NCBI GenBank assembly: GCA_965215035.1 | Contig: OZ244040.1 | Location: forward strand, 620,001 to 684,000 | Length of the DNA stretch: 64,000 bases | From: Azophilus sp965215035 | GTDB taxonomy: Bacteria; Pseudomonadota; Gammaproteobacteria; Pseudomonadales; Azotimanducaceae | Reading direction: 5' to 3' | Part shown: one piece after another, positions 9,007 through 18,445 of the stretch | Layout of the letters: the number at the start of each line of letters is the position of its first letter | How positions within the stretch are numbered: the first letter of the stretch is position 1 | Position numbers and translations under genes: made by a program | Notes under the pieces: model-generated | The model's database searches: none | What the model was told of the DNA's origin: nothing | Seen by the model: only the letters and a program-made list of their open reading frames with translations

Positions 9007-9195
9007 ATGACGAAAGCCCGATACACGGCATTCCTGATTGCCCTCTGCATGGGGTCGAGCGCCGTTCACCCGACGTACCCCGCCGAGCCACCCGTTAGGG
9101 CCTCGGTGGCCGATGTCGCCTGGCTGACCGGTTTCTGGACCGGACCATTCGGCGAGGGCACGCTCGAAGAGACTTGGACCGCACCCAACGAATGC
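9007..9195 (+). pseudogene. Truncated secreted DUF6265-like protein
   Basis: Starts with a clear signal peptide (MTKARYTAFLIALCMGSSAV). It then reads VAWLTGFWTGPFGEGTLEE and TWTAPNE, which looks like the beginning of the DUF6265 domain (WLxGxW ... EExW). After about 63 residues the resemblance ends abruptly, and the frame runs into unrelated AT-richer sequence with a stop at 9243. The rest of the domain is missing, so I call it a 5' remnant. The break point near 9195 may mark an old deletion or insertion. Confidence 0.6.
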
Positions 9196-9239
9196 ATATC
9201 GCAAGCAAGTCGTTGTCAACTGTTAGCAACTATGTGCAC

Positions 9240-9271
9240 TTGACCAAGCAAGATCGATATGTTGTGGTCAA
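9240..9271. promoter_or_regulatory. Inverted repeat TTGACCA / TGGTCAA
   Basis: TTGACCA at 9240-9246 is mirrored by TGGTCAA at 9265-9271 with 18 bases between them. It lies in the non-coding stretch after the truncated secreted gene and upstream of the acyl-CoA synthetase. It could be an operator or simply part of the break-point sequence; there is only one copy. Confidence 0.25.
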
Positions 9272-9482
9272 CAGGGTCGTATAGGCGATTATGAATACAA
9301 TATGTTGGCAGTTCTCATCTTGGCGTCCAACTTCGCTGTTCGGCGCGTAGTACCCGGCATTTCCGGCCTGATTCGGCCCAAACTGACCGGCAAACTTCGT
9401 GAGATCAAGCTGTATTCTGCGGTGCCCAGCGCTTTTCGGGAACGAATGCTTTGGGATGGCCCGGCTCGGAGTAACTAGGGGA

Positions 9483-11288
9483 ATGGGAATTCGCGACACC
9501 CTGTCGACGCTGGCCCAATTGCCCCGCCTGCTCGCCCTGAAAAGGCAGCTCAAGCCCCGCTCTCTCACGGAGAAGGACTGTTTCGCCCGACTGGTGGAAC
9601 GCAATGCCGAGCAATTCGGCGAACGCCCCGCCATTCTGTTTGAAGGCCGTTCGATCACCTGGGCGGAATTCAATGCCCTAGCGAACCGATACGCCAACTG
9701 GCTGAAGGCGCGGGGCACGCAAAGAGGCGATGTGGTCAGCCTGCTGATGGAGAACCGCATCGAGTTTCTGGCCGCCATGACCGCGCTCAACAAGCTCGGC
9801 GCCATCAGCGGGCTGGTCAACACCAATCTGCGTGGCCGGCCGTTGGCGCATTGCATTAACACCACGGTCGCCAAGGCGTGCATTTTCGGCGAAGAGTTGA
9901 CCGATGCGCTGGCCCAAGTGAAGGGTGAACTGTCTCTTGAGGAAGGCCGCGACTACCTATTCGTGCCCGACGCGGGCGGCCCCGCCCCCAACTGGACTGT
10001 CAACCTGGCCGCCGCCAGCGAAACCGCGTCCGCCGACAACCCGCCCGATGCGCGGGAAGCCAGGCTTGGCGACACCGCCACCTACCTGTTCACTTCCGGC
10101 ACTACAGGGCTTCCCAAGGCATCCGTGTGGTCCAACCGCCGCATCCTCGCCGCCGCCGCCATGTCCCACCGGGCGGGGTTGCGGTGCACCGAGCAAGATC
10201 GCCTGTACCTCTGCCTGCCGCTGTACCACGGCACCGGCCTAATCATCGGCGCCGGTGCCGTCATCAGCGCCGGCGCCTCCATGTTTCTGCGGCGCAAGTT
10301 CTCGGCCAGCAACTTCCTAGCCGAAGCACGCGCATTCAACACCAACCGGCTGATCTACATCGGCGAGCTCTGCCGCTATCTCACCAATACACCGCCGCGA
10401 AGCGACGATCACATCAATCCCATACAGGCCGCCATCGGTAATGGCCTGCGCCCGGACGTTTGGATGGAGTTCAAGCAACGATTCGGCATCGGCCGTATCT
10501 GCGAATTCTACGGGGCGAGCGAGGGCAACATCTCCTTCGTCAACCTGCTGAACAAGGACCGCACCATCGGCATGACCACGAACGAGATTGCCCTGGTGCA
10601 GTACGATACCGTCACCGACGAGATCGTCCGCGACGAGGCGGGCCGATGCGTTCGCGCAGCCGCCGGCGAACCGGGCCTGCTGCTGGGCAGAATCTCCGAG
10701 ACGGCCGCCTTCGAGGGCTATACCAGCCCCGAGGCCACCGAACAGAAGATCCTGCGCAACGCCCTCCAGGACGGCGATGCCTGGTTCAATACCGGCGACC
10801 TGGTCCGCGAGATCAACGTTGGCTATGCCCTGGGCTACACCCACTACCAGTTCGTCGACCGCGTGGGCGACACCTTTCGCTGGAAATCCGAGAACGTCTC
10901 CACCACCGAGGTTGGGGAAATCATCAACGGCCATCCCCAGGTGGAGCTATGCAACGTCTATGGCGTGGAGGTTGCCAATGCCGACGGTCGTGCCGGCATG
11001 GCGGCCCTGGTGCTGCGGCCCGGCGCGAATTCCCTCGACATCGAGAGTTTCTCGGCCTATGTGGGCCGCGAACTGCCCGCCTATGCGCGGCCCGTTTTTC
11101 TACGCCTGCAGGCAGACCTCGACCTGACCGGAACCCTGAAGATGGTCAAGGGCGACCTGAAAAAGCAGGGCTACGACATCGAAGCCAGCACCGACCCCAT
11201 CTACGTTCTGAAACCGGGGCACCAGATCTACGAGCCCCTCGACGCCGATTTCGCCGCCCGGATCAAGGCCGGTACCGCCGGGTATTGA
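9483..11288 (+). CDS. Long-chain acyl-CoA synthetase, FATP/FadD6 type
   Basis: About 601 residues of the adenylate-forming superfamily. Motifs in order: FTSGTTGLPKA (AMP/ATP loop), EFYGASEGN, FNTGDLVR, and RVGDTFRWKSENVSTTEVGE, the last being characteristic of the very-long-chain/FATP branch rather than classical FadD. These enzymes activate long or very long fatty acids, or bile-acid-like carboxylates, with ATP and CoA. I use the ATG at 9483 because the protein then has the usual family length; AGGGG lies immediately before it, and an ATG 27 bases upstream is possible. It converges with the luciferase-like gene at 11296 with a 7-base gap. Together with the crotonase and oxidoreductases to its right it points to acyl-CoA catabolism. 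Confidence 0.87.
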   Translation: MGIRDTLSTLAQLPRLLALKRQLKPRSLTEKDCFARLVERNAEQFGERPAILFEGRSITWAEFNALANRYANWLKARGTQRGDVVSLLMENRIEFLAAMTALNKLGAISGLVNTNLRGRPLAHCINTTVAKACIFGEELTDALAQVKGELSLEEGRDYLFVPDAGGPAPNWTVNLAAASETASADNPPDAREARLGDTATYLFTSGTTGLPKASVWSNRRILAAAAMSHRAGLRCTEQDRLYLCLPLYHGTGLIIGAGAVISAGASMFLRRKFSASNFLAEARAFNTNRLIYIGELCRYLTNTPPRSDDHINPIQAAIGNGLRPDVWMEFKQRFGIGRICEFYGASEGNISFVNLLNKDRTIGMTTNEIALVQYDTVTDEIVRDEAGRCVRAAAGEPGLLLGRISETAAFEGYTSPEATEQKILRNALQDGDAWFNTGDLVREINVGYALGYTHYQFVDRVGDTFRWKSENVSTTEVGEIINGHPQVELCNVYGVEVANADGRAGMAALVLRPGANSLDIESFSAYVGRELPAYARPVFLRLQADLDLTGTLKMVKGDLKKQGYDIEASTDPIYVLKPGHQIYEPLDADFAARIKAGTAGY

Positions 11289-11295
11289 GGCTCGT

Positions 11296-12168
11296 TCAGG
11301 TGCCCACCGCGTGGGCGATTTCCGCGTAGCGATCCAACAGCGGTATGACCGTATCCGCATCCGCCGGCGGCAGGCCGAACACCACCCGGCCGAAGCCCAT
11401 GGCGATCAACTCCTCAACCCGGCCCCGGTCCGGGCCCACCCCGTAGATCGTGAAATCCGGCACCCCGGCCCGGCCGGCTTCCGACCAGGCCGCGCGCGTT
11501 GCGCGTATGCCGGCGGCGTAGTCGACCGGCCCCGCGGCGGAAGCCCGGGCCGGATCCTGGTGTATTGGGAACCAGCCGTCGGCATACTCGGCGATACGGC
11601 CCCAGACCCAGCGCGAGGACGCGCCCAGCAGAATCCTGGGGCCACCGGGCTGCACCGGTTTCGGGTACGACCACAGCGGCTCGAAATCAACGAACTCGCC
11701 GTGGAATTCAGCCTGGTCGGCGGCCCAGATTTCGCGCATCGCCAACACCCGCTCGCGCAGCACCTTCCAGCGGTCTACGTAGTTCACGCCGTGGCTGGCC
11801 ATCTCCTCGACGTTCCAGCCCGCACCGACGCCGAGCAGCAGCCGGCCTCCCGACAGGTGGTCCAGGGTCGCCACCTGTTTCGCCATGAGGATGGGGTCCC
11901 GCTCGGTCACTAGGCTGACGCCGGTGCCAAGCCGCAGCCTGCTCGTCACCGACGCGGCCGTTGCCAGCGCCACGAATGGGTCGTGGCAATGCCAGTATTC
12001 CTTGGGAAGCTCGCCGCCACCCGGCCAGGGCGTCCGCCGGCTCGACGGAATGTGGGTGTGTTCCGGGAAGAACAGCGATTCGAACCCCCGTGCCTCGGCG
12101 GCCTGCGCCAGTAGCACGGGTGCAATGGCGTAGTCGGTCGGAAAGATCACCAATCCAAACTGTGCCAT
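11296..12168 (-). CDS. Luciferase-like (F420/FMN) oxidoreductase 1
   Basis: A 290-residue TIM-barrel protein of the luciferase-like monooxygenase family. It reads MAQFGLVIFPTDYAI, FFPEHTHIPSSRRTPWPGG, then LGTGVSL, HLSGGRLLLGVGAGWNVEE and WSYPKPVQPGGPRILLG, the typical order for the short actinobacterial-style F420 group. The frame extends upstream to 12321, but the AGGAGG site 7 bases before the ATG at 12168 decides the start. Members transfer hydride between F420H2 (or FMNH2) and varied organic substrates. Three paralogues lie within the next 7 kb. Whether this organism makes F420 cannot be seen here. Substrate unknown. Confidence 0.85.
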   Translation of the reverse strand: MAQFGLVIFPTDYAIAPVLLAQAAEARGFESLFFPEHTHIPSSRRTPWPGGGELPKEYWHCHDPFVALATAASVTSRLRLGTGVSLVTERDPILMAKQVATLDHLSGGRLLLGVGAGWNVEEMASHGVNYVDRWKVLRERVLAMREIWAADQAEFHGEFVDFEPLWSYPKPVQPGGPRILLGASSRWVWGRIAEYADGWFPIHQDPARASAAGPVDYAAGIRATRAAWSEAGRAGVPDFTIYGVGPDRGRVEELIAMGFGRVVFGLPPADADTVIPLLDRYAEIAHAVGT

Positions 12169-12371
12169 GGCCGCGCCTCCTAGTGCTCCATCAAACGGAT
12201 AATGACGTATCAGCGCGCCCACAAGCGCCCATCTGCTTTGTTGCCGGCTCTTGACGTATCTCGGATACGCCAGCGAGCCTCCGCCGCCGCCATGCCAAGG
12301 TTGCGGATACGCGCAAATCAACCATCCCCGCGAAAACCGGCACCAGGGGAATTAGCCAGCGTGCCGGTCCC

Positions 12372-13055
12372 TCAAAGCGTCTTGAGCTGTAGCAGTTGGT
12401 GGTCGATCTTGGAGACGTAACGGCGGGCCGCCTGTTTGCGGGTGCTGTACATGCCCACGTTGTAGGCAGCCAGGGCACATTCCGCCCCGCCGCACAGCCG
12501 CTTCAGGTGCGCCAGCACCTGGGCACCGCAATGAATATTGTACGCCGGGTCGGTGAGGTCATCGCCGCCGCAGAATTCGCTCCAAAAGCGCGGCCGCACC
12601 TGGGCAGGCCCGATGGCGCCAACCTGGGAACGGATGTTCTTGCGAAACCCGCTCTCCACCTGCAACAGGCTCGCGATCAGTTCCGCATCTAGGCGCTGAC
12701 GGTCCGCCGCCTCGAGAATCCAGCCGGCAAACTCCAGGGCCCGACCGGGCGCCAAGCCGAAGGCGTCGCTTAGCCGGTCGCCAAAGTCGGCGACCCGCTG
12801 CTCCCAGGACACACTCGGCAGCACCGGTTTGGCGAGCGTCGCACGGTAATAGCCCTGGTGGCTAAGAACATTGGCAAAGGCGAGGTAAACGACCAGAACC
12901 AAAGCCGCGACAAGGCCAGCAACGGCACTGGAGCAATACCCGAAAACGCCTCGCCAAAGCCCGGCGGCACCCGCGATGATGGCCAGACCATTCGAGATGG
13001 GCGCACTCGCCTTCCGCCGGCGGCACCGCCCCCGCGTAAACAACTCGGTAACCAT
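12372..13055 (-). CDS. Lytic transglycosylase (SLT domain), membrane-anchored
   Basis: About 227 residues. A basic N-terminus leads into a hydrophobic anchor (VAGLVAALVLVVYLAFA). A linker and the SLT catalytic domain follow: LLQVESGFRKN with the catalytic glutamate, GAIGPAQVRP, and ALAAYNVGMYSTRK. These enzymes cut the glycan strands of peptidoglycan between MurNAc and GlcNAc in the periplasm. The frame begins at a TTG (13064), but the ATG at 13055 has GGAG just upstream. It stands alone between a spacer of about 200 bases and an AT-rich spacer, so it is probably a single-gene unit. Function is secure, specific cellular role is not. Confidence 0.83.
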   Translation of the reverse strand: MVTELFTRGRCRRRKASAPISNGLAIIAGAAGLWRGVFGYCSSAVAGLVAALVLVVYLAFANVLSHQGYYRATLAKPVLPSVSWEQRVADFGDRLSDAFGLAPGRALEFAGWILEAADRQRLDAELIASLLQVESGFRKNIRSQVGAIGPAQVRPRFWSEFCGGDDLTDPAYNIHCGAQVLAHLKRLCGGAECALAAYNVGMYSTRKQAARRYVSKIDHQLLQLKTL

Positions 13056-13162
13056 CCTCTCCAATCAAGATCTCGCAAACCGTCCTACATTATGAAGAAA
13101 AAATGGAAGCGCCTCCTTGTCCAGAAACGAAATTTAAATAATATTTTCTTATAAGCAAGTTC

Positions 13163-13783
13163 TTATTCATTCCTAGATGAGTTGATAGATAGCTTGCAAT
13201 GGTCCCAGGAGACGATGTACTCCGGTGCCATCACCACCCAGCGCCGGTTACGCCCCCGGGCCGTTGCCGCGAAGGGTGGCGGCGCATCGACTAGCCGCTG
13301 GCCATAGCCGCCGTTGTACTTCAGCCCAATCTGCACGCGTACATCGGCAAGGTGCGGGTCGCTGTTTTCCGCTTCCACATCCTCGAGCACCCGCCCCTGA
13401 CCCTGCAGCATGATGCCCTGCAATTCGGGAAACTTTTCGTTGCGGTCAACGATTACCGTGCAAACGGGATTGCGGCGCAGGTTGACGATCTTCTGGCCGC
13501 GCCCGAAGAAGTAGATGGCCCCTCCCGCCCAGGCGAACCACATGGGTGTCAGGTTGATGCGCGATCCGGGGCCGATGGTCGCCACCCGCATGGTCCACTG
13601 GGCGGCCATGATCTCGTCGACCTGCCCGGCGGTGAGCGGAATCTGGCGCGGTGGCGCAGTTCGGAGCTTGCCTTGCTGTGCCGGGAGGCCCCTATCCCCG
13701 GTCGGTGCGCGCCCCGGTGCCGCAACCGGCTTGGCGGTGTGCGCCAGCCGGTCGCGCAAACCCCGCAGAACCTTCCGAAGCAT
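13163..13783 (-). CDS. Pyridoxamine-phosphate-oxidase-like split-barrel flavin/F420 protein
   Basis: About 206 residues. The split-barrel core reads EIMAAQWTMRVATIGPG, INLTPMWFAWAGGAIYFFG and RNPVCTVIVDRNE. This is the FMN/F420-binding PNPOx-like fold, often annotated with F420-dependent oxidoreductases. The open frame starts further upstream at 14026, but that part overlaps the next oxidoreductase in another frame and is not protein-like. The ATG at 13783, 32 bases after the neighbour's stop, is therefore used. Its place directly downstream of a luciferase-like oxidoreductase supports shared use of a deazaflavin or flavin. The reaction is unknown. Confidence 0.75.
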   Translation of the reverse strand: MLRKVLRGLRDRLAHTAKPVAAPGRAPTGDRGLPAQQGKLRTAPPRQIPLTAGQVDEIMAAQWTMRVATIGPGSRINLTPMWFAWAGGAIYFFGRGQKIVNLRRNPVCTVIVDRNEKFPELQGIMLQGQGRVLEDVEAENSDPHLADVRVQIGLKYNGGYGQRLVDAPPPFAATARGRNRRWVVMAPEYIVSWDHCKLSINSSRNE

Positions 13784-13814
13784 GGGCTCGGCCGCCAGCC
13801 TGGTGGTGCGAAAC

Positions 13815-14822
13815 TCAGGCCGCCTGTAATTCCGCGACCATTTCCCGGCGCATGGTGTCCGGAATGCCTCCATAGGCGGCCGCGGTCCGATCCACCAACC
13901 CCCCGTAGCGGCTCTTGAATAGACTCGGGATCGACTGTGGCTCGCCGATAACGGCGAAGGCCTCCAATATGTCGTCAGTGATGAGATTCCCCATTTCCGC
14001 CCAGCGGCCCTGTTTCGACATGGCATTCAACTCCGGCTGCAACGCACCCGCGCCGATGCTGTCGAGCACCGGCCTGTACGCCGGTGTGGAACCGTAGAAG
14101 GCGATCTGCCGGCGGGTCTGAACCAGGGCCTGGGCCACCTGTTCCTCGGTCTGGCCGGTGACAATGAAGGCCGGGTAGCTGATCTCGAAATCTTCACGCT
14201 TCTTGCCCGCCTTGGCAAAACCCCGCTCAAGCGCCGGCAGTGTCGTTTCCCGCAGGTACTTCTCCGTCGTGAAAGCGTGGATGATCACACCGTCCGCCAC
14301 CTCGCCGGCTACTTCGGTCATCAGCGGGCCCACCGCCGCCAGAAAAACGCGCGGCGGCCCGTAGCTGGTATCGGTGGGCGTGAAGAACGGTGTCATCAAC
14401 GTATGCTTGTAGAACCTGCCGGTGAACTGTAGCGGCTCGCCGCTGTGCCAATTGGCCCAGATGGCGCGCATCGCCAGGATGAACTCCCGCATACGCGGCG
14501 CCGGGTTCGACCAGGGCATGCTGAAGCGCTTGGTGATATGGGCGCGAATCTGCGAACCCAGGCCGAGCACAAAGCGCCCCTTGGAAGCGGCATTCAGATC
14601 ATGGCCGACATTGGCGAGCGTCATGGGCGAGCGCGCGAAGGCCACCGCAATGGCCGTCATCAGGTCAACCCTGTTCGTGGTCTGGGCCGCCATCAGCAGC
14701 GGAAAGAACGGATCGTGCCCGGTCTCCGCCGTCATGATGCCCGAATAACCCATCTCTTCCAGCGCACGGGCCTCAGCACCAACCTTGTCGAGTTGCCACC
14801 CCACATTTCCGTCTACCTTCAT
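13815..14822 (-). CDS. Luciferase-like (F420/FMN) oxidoreductase 2
   Basis: A 335-residue TIM-barrel oxidoreductase. It starts MKVDGNVGWQLDKVGAEARA and includes GIMTAETGHDPFFPLLMAA, FARSPMTLANVGHDLNAAS and GRFVLGLGSQIRAHITKRF. This resembles the family named TIGR03617 (F420-dependent oxidoreductase), as I remember it. The ATG has AGGGGGAACAGG upstream. It precedes the PNPOx-like gene by about 30 bases and probably forms a two-gene unit with it. Known relatives act on poorly defined organic substrates. It is about 30 residues longer than oxidoreductase 1 and clearly from a different subgroup. Confidence 0.85.
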   Translation of the reverse strand: MKVDGNVGWQLDKVGAEARALEEMGYSGIMTAETGHDPFFPLLMAAQTTNRVDLMTAIAVAFARSPMTLANVGHDLNAASKGRFVLGLGSQIRAHITKRFSMPWSNPAPRMREFILAMRAIWANWHSGEPLQFTGRFYKHTLMTPFFTPTDTSYGPPRVFLAAVGPLMTEVAGEVADGVIIHAFTTEKYLRETTLPALERGFAKAGKKREDFEISYPAFIVTGQTEEQVAQALVQTRRQIAFYGSTPAYRPVLDSIGAGALQPELNAMSKQGRWAEMGNLITDDILEAFAVIGEPQSIPSLFKSRYGGLVDRTAAAYGGIPDTMRREMVAELQAA

Positions 14823-14926
14823 CCTGTTCCCCCTATCCGGTAGGTGGTGCGCATCCGTTGCCTGGCAGGCGCACCCTCGTTAGACACTTGTCGAATTGTT
14901 CCAGCTTGGCGGTGGTGAGGCAATCG

Positions 14927-16345
14927 TTAACTTGCGCGCGCCCGGCTTCTGCCGACGAGCAGAATCGCCATGCCGAGCAGGAAGGGCACGGCGCGCTCCG
15001 CAAGGTCGCCGGGGGTGTCGGGCGCCAGGTACAGAATCACCGTCAATCCGAAGCCGGCCGCCACCGCCCCGGTAACCGCCGCGGGCGGCAACCGCCAGCG
15101 CAGCAGCCGCGCGATTACCACCGGCCCAAAGGCCGCGCCGAGCGCATTCCAGGCAAACAGCACCCGGGAAAAAATCGCGTCCGGCAGGCCGTAGGCGACC
15201 AGCACCGCCAGTACGCCGACCAACAGCACCACCAGCCGGGAACCCAGCAGCGAGGTGCCGCGCATGAGGTCGTGGCCCACCGCCGAGGCGGCCACGAGCA
15301 ACTGGCTGTCCGCAGTGGACATAATGGCCGACAAAACCGCCGCAATCAGTATGCCCGCCAGCACCGTCGGCAGCAGCCGGTTGGTCAACTCGAAGAAGAC
15401 CTGTTCCGAATCGCCCACCGGCGTTGCCGCGAGCAGCACATGGCCGCACAGGCCAAGCAGGAACATGCCCCCGAGCACGACGACGAACCACACCAGCGCC
15501 ACTACCCGGGCGGTGCGCAGATGCCGCGTATCGCGGATCGCCATGATGCGATTCAACAGGTGCGGCTGCCCAAGCGGCCCAAGGCCGACGCTCACCATGC
15601 CGAGCAGAAACCCCGCCGCCAACAGGCCCTGGCGTTCTCCGGTGAACGACAACTGCGCCGGCGACGCCGTTGCCGCCAGGCCCTCGACCAGGCCAAGTGG
15701 GCCACCCGCCGCCGCTAGGGCAAACCCGGGCAGCAGCAGCGCCGCCACCAGCATCAGCAACGCCTGCAGTGCATCGGTGACGCTGACGGCCCAGAATCCG
15801 CCGAGCAGCGTATAGGCCAGCAGAATGCCGGCACCGAGCAGCAGCGCCTGCAACTCTCCCACCGCCATGAAATTGGCAAAGGTCACCGCCGCACCCTGGA
15901 ACTGCGCGGCCACATAGAAGATGAAGGAGACGGCAACGACCAGCCCCGCGACACTCAACAGCACCGTTCGCGCCCGGCCGCCAACCCCATCCGCGACCAG
16001 GTCGTTCAAGGTCACCCAGCGATCGCGGTGCGCCGCATCGCGCAGCCGCCTGCCGAGCCAGAACCAGGCGAGCACATGCCCGGTTAGCGTTCCCGGCAAC
16101 AGCCAAATTGCGGACACCCCCTGGCTGAAGGCGATGCCGCTCACCCCGAGAATGGTCCAGGCCGAAGACGAGCCGGCCGCGTAGCTGAGCGATGCCACCA
16201 GGGCACCGAGCCCGCGCCCGCCGATGAAATAGCTGTCGCCATCCCGGGTGCGCTGCCGCGCCCAGGCGCCGATGGCGAACAGGGCAAGAAAGTAGACCGC
16301 CAGTGTCGCCCACAGAATCTCGATGGATGGCGCCGCGGTGCCCAT
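14927..16345 (-). CDS. Sodium:solute symporter (SSS family)
   Basis: About 472 residues with twelve to thirteen membrane segments. The SSS landmarks are present: DSYFIGGRGLG near the N-terminus, ASLSYAAGSSSAWTILG, GQPHLLNRIMAIRD, and ILIAAVLSAIMSTADSQLLV, the sodium-site region. The family includes PutP-type proline and other organic-solute importers driven by sodium. The frame opens at a TTG inside the upstream crotonase, so the ATG at 16345, 14 bases after that gene's stop, is used. It is probably co-transcribed with the crotonase. Substrate cannot be assigned. Confidence 0.87.
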   Translation of the reverse strand: MGTAAPSIEILWATLAVYFLALFAIGAWARQRTRDGDSYFIGGRGLGALVASLSYAAGSSSAWTILGVSGIAFSQGVSAIWLLPGTLTGHVLAWFWLGRRLRDAAHRDRWVTLNDLVADGVGGRARTVLLSVAGLVVAVSFIFYVAAQFQGAAVTFANFMAVGELQALLLGAGILLAYTLLGGFWAVSVTDALQALLMLVAALLLPGFALAAAGGPLGLVEGLAATASPAQLSFTGERQGLLAAGFLLGMVSVGLGPLGQPHLLNRIMAIRDTRHLRTARVVALVWFVVVLGGMFLLGLCGHVLLAATPVGDSEQVFFELTNRLLPTVLAGILIAAVLSAIMSTADSQLLVAASAVGHDLMRGTSLLGSRLVVLLVGVLAVLVAYGLPDAIFSRVLFAWNALGAAFGPVVIARLLRWRLPPAAVTGAVAAGFGLTVILYLAPDTPGDLAERAVPFLLGMAILLVGRSRARAS

Positions 16346-16358
16346 GGCCCGACCCCGG

Positions 16359-17192
16359 TCAGTCGCCCTCGCCCGCCGTGCGGTAGTCGCCAAAGGCCGC
16401 GTCGCGCCTGCTCAGCGCCTGGGTCAGCCCGTCGCGCATCTCCGCTAGGTGTGCCTGGGTCGTGCGGGTGAAGGTCGCGAGTTGCTGCAGCTCGGTGCCG
16501 GCGCGGATGCCGGCGCGGATACCCATGGCGTCCATCTGCCGGTGCACCGCCCGCTTGTTGATCTGCTGCAGGTCGGTTGGGGTCATGGCCACCCTTGCGG
16601 CGATGTCGAGAACCCGCCCCTCCAACTCGTCTTCCGGGAAGGCCCGGTTGGCGAAACCGCATTCGGCCGCCTCGATACCGGACATGTGGTCGCCGGTGAG
16701 CATGAGTTCCATGGCCCGGCGCAGACCAACGATCCAGGGATAGAACTGGTTGTCCGGCGGACTGATGGCACGCACCACGGGGTAGCCGATCTTGGCGGTA
16801 TCCGCCACGTATACCAGGTCGCAGGCCGTCGCCAGCTCGGTGCCGCCGGCCAGACAGTAGCCGTGCACCTGGGCGATCACGGGCTTCGCCATATCCCAGA
16901 TCTTGAAAAAACCCTCGACGACATGGCGCGGCCAGTTGGCAAGCCCCCCAGCCGTATAGAACGGCTGCCCCTGGGCCACGTTCGACTTCAGGTCGTAGCC
17001 CGCCGAAAAGCAGGGGCCGGCCCCGCGAATGACCATGACCCGCACATCCGCATCCTGGTCGGCCGTCTCCAGCGCGTGGAACAGTTCGCCGCGCAGTTCG
17101 TTGGACAGCGGGTTGCGCTTGGCCGGTCGGTTCAGCGTAATGCGACGGATACTGGGGCGGGGGTCGTCAACAAGGATTTTCTGGTAATGCAT
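16359..17192 (-). CDS. Enoyl-CoA hydratase/isomerase (crotonase) family protein 1
   Basis: A 277-residue crotonase. The oxyanion-hole strands read CFSAGYDLKS and VHGYCLAGGTELATACDLV, with the active-site acidic residue in GTE. The C-terminal MTPTDLQQINKRAVHRQMD helix region is usual for the family. It acts on acyl-CoA esters: hydration, isomerisation or related chemistry. The ATG has AGGAAAG 7 bases upstream. It is the first gene of a probable pair with the symporter and lies between oxidoreductase genes, in line with a role in breakdown of an acyl-CoA intermediate. Precise reaction unknown. Confidence 0.85.
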   Translation of the reverse strand: MHYQKILVDDPRPSIRRITLNRPAKRNPLSNELRGELFHALETADQDADVRVMVIRGAGPCFSAGYDLKSNVAQGQPFYTAGGLANWPRHVVEGFFKIWDMAKPVIAQVHGYCLAGGTELATACDLVYVADTAKIGYPVVRAISPPDNQFYPWIVGLRRAMELMLTGDHMSGIEAAECGFANRAFPEDELEGRVLDIAARVAMTPTDLQQINKRAVHRQMDAMGIRAGIRAGTELQQLATFTRTTQAHLAEMRDGLTQALSRRDAAFGDYRTAGEGD

Positions 17193-17288
17193 GGGTCTTT
17201 CCTGTGCGGATTGTCCGAGACCGGCGCGAGGGCGGCCATGGCAACAAACTTGGATGATCGGCCAGTCGCCTACCGCGACCCGCGAGTT

Positions 17289-18290
17289 TCATTCGAATTG
17301 AAACCGACTGGCGGCAAAGGCCGCGAAGGTGCGGTCAACATCCTGCCGATTTGCCCCCAGCGGTGCAACGATATGGGTATGCACGCCGCCCCGGGCGTGT
17401 TCCCGAAAGCGCTCGCGAATCTCGTCCTCTGTGCCGATCACCGCAATTTCGTCGATGAGTTCGTCGGTAAACGCCCCGGTGGTGCGGGCACGGTCCTTCA
17501 GCGCCCAGCCTTCGGCGATGGCGGCCGCGGTTCGCGGGAAACCGGCCCAAGCCAGGAACTTGTTGTAAACAGGCGTTGCGTAGTAGGGCGCAAAGGCGGT
17601 GCGGAACAGGTTGCGCCCAGCGTCCTTGTCGTCGGTTGCCAGCACCATGGCACGATGCACAATTTCCACCTCGTCCGGGTTCTTCCCGGCCCGCTTGGCA
17701 CCGATTCTGACATGCTCTATCATCCTCGGCAGTGCGCTCTTCGGCCACAGGTTGAAGATTACGCCGTCGCCGACCTCCGCGGCCATCTCGATCATCCTCG
17801 GACGCAACGCCGCCAGGTAGATGGGGGGCGGATTGTCCAGGGGCGGCTGACGATAGCCGTGGCTCTGCACCGTGACCCCGTCATAATCCGATTTGACGCC
17901 GAGCAGCATGGATCGCACCAGTTCGGTGGTCTCCCGTACCCGCGTCACCGGTTTATCCAAGGGAATACCGTTCCAGCGCTCCATCATGGTCTCGCTGGAC
18001 GCGCCAAGACCCATCACAAAACGCCCCGGCAAAAGCTGGCCGAGCGCGTTGAGGGTCGCGGCCATGACCGCCGGTGTGCGCGTGTACACCGGGGTCACCG
18101 CAACGCCTAGGCGAATGCTGGTGGTATGGTGGGCAACGGCCGCCACCCCGGTGAGCGTATCCGGTGCTCCGGAATCGCTGAACCAGGCATCCGCATAGCC
18201 GTTCTGCTCCGCCCAGCGCAACAGCTCGATGGTGTGCCGAAGGTCCGGCCCCGGCGGCAAGGTTACCGCCACGCGTCTGGCAAGCGCCAT
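17289..18290 (-). CDS. Luciferase-like (F420/FMN) oxidoreductase 3
   Basis: A 333-residue TIM-barrel protein. Blocks: AEQNGYADAWFSDSGAPDT, TTSIRLGVAVTPVYTRTPAV, LLPGRFVMGLGASSETMMER, and PPPIYLAALRPRMIEMAAEV with GDGVIFNLWP. These match the F420-dependent methylenetetrahydromethanopterin-reductase-like branch of the family. The start has GGGGGAAG upstream. It follows oxidoreductase 4 in the same direction after about 155 bases. It carries the ASSETMMERWNG motif that corresponds to GASGPQVVEGWHG in its neighbour, so 3 and 4 are closer to each other than to 1 and 2. Substrate unknown. Confidence 0.85.
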   Translation of the reverse strand: MALARRVAVTLPPGPDLRHTIELLRWAEQNGYADAWFSDSGAPDTLTGVAAVAHHTTSIRLGVAVTPVYTRTPAVMAATLNALGQLLPGRFVMGLGASSETMMERWNGIPLDKPVTRVRETTELVRSMLLGVKSDYDGVTVQSHGYRQPPLDNPPPIYLAALRPRMIEMAAEVGDGVIFNLWPKSALPRMIEHVRIGAKRAGKNPDEVEIVHRAMVLATDDKDAGRNLFRTAFAPYYATPVYNKFLAWAGFPRTAAAIAEGWALKDRARTTGAFTDELIDEIAVIGTEDEIRERFREHARGGVHTHIVAPLGANRQDVDRTFAAFAASRFQFE

Positions 18291-18445
18291 GTTTCTTCCC
18301 CCTGGTCGTTATCTGCCAATGAGCGGCCGACCCGCAGGATGCGAACCCAAAACCCTCTTGCCGGGTTGCAGGCATCCCGGGGTCCCAAACGTTGGGGAAA
18401 CTCCGAGCAAGCCCATCCCCGCCTCGTTAAGAGTCGCGAGGTTCC

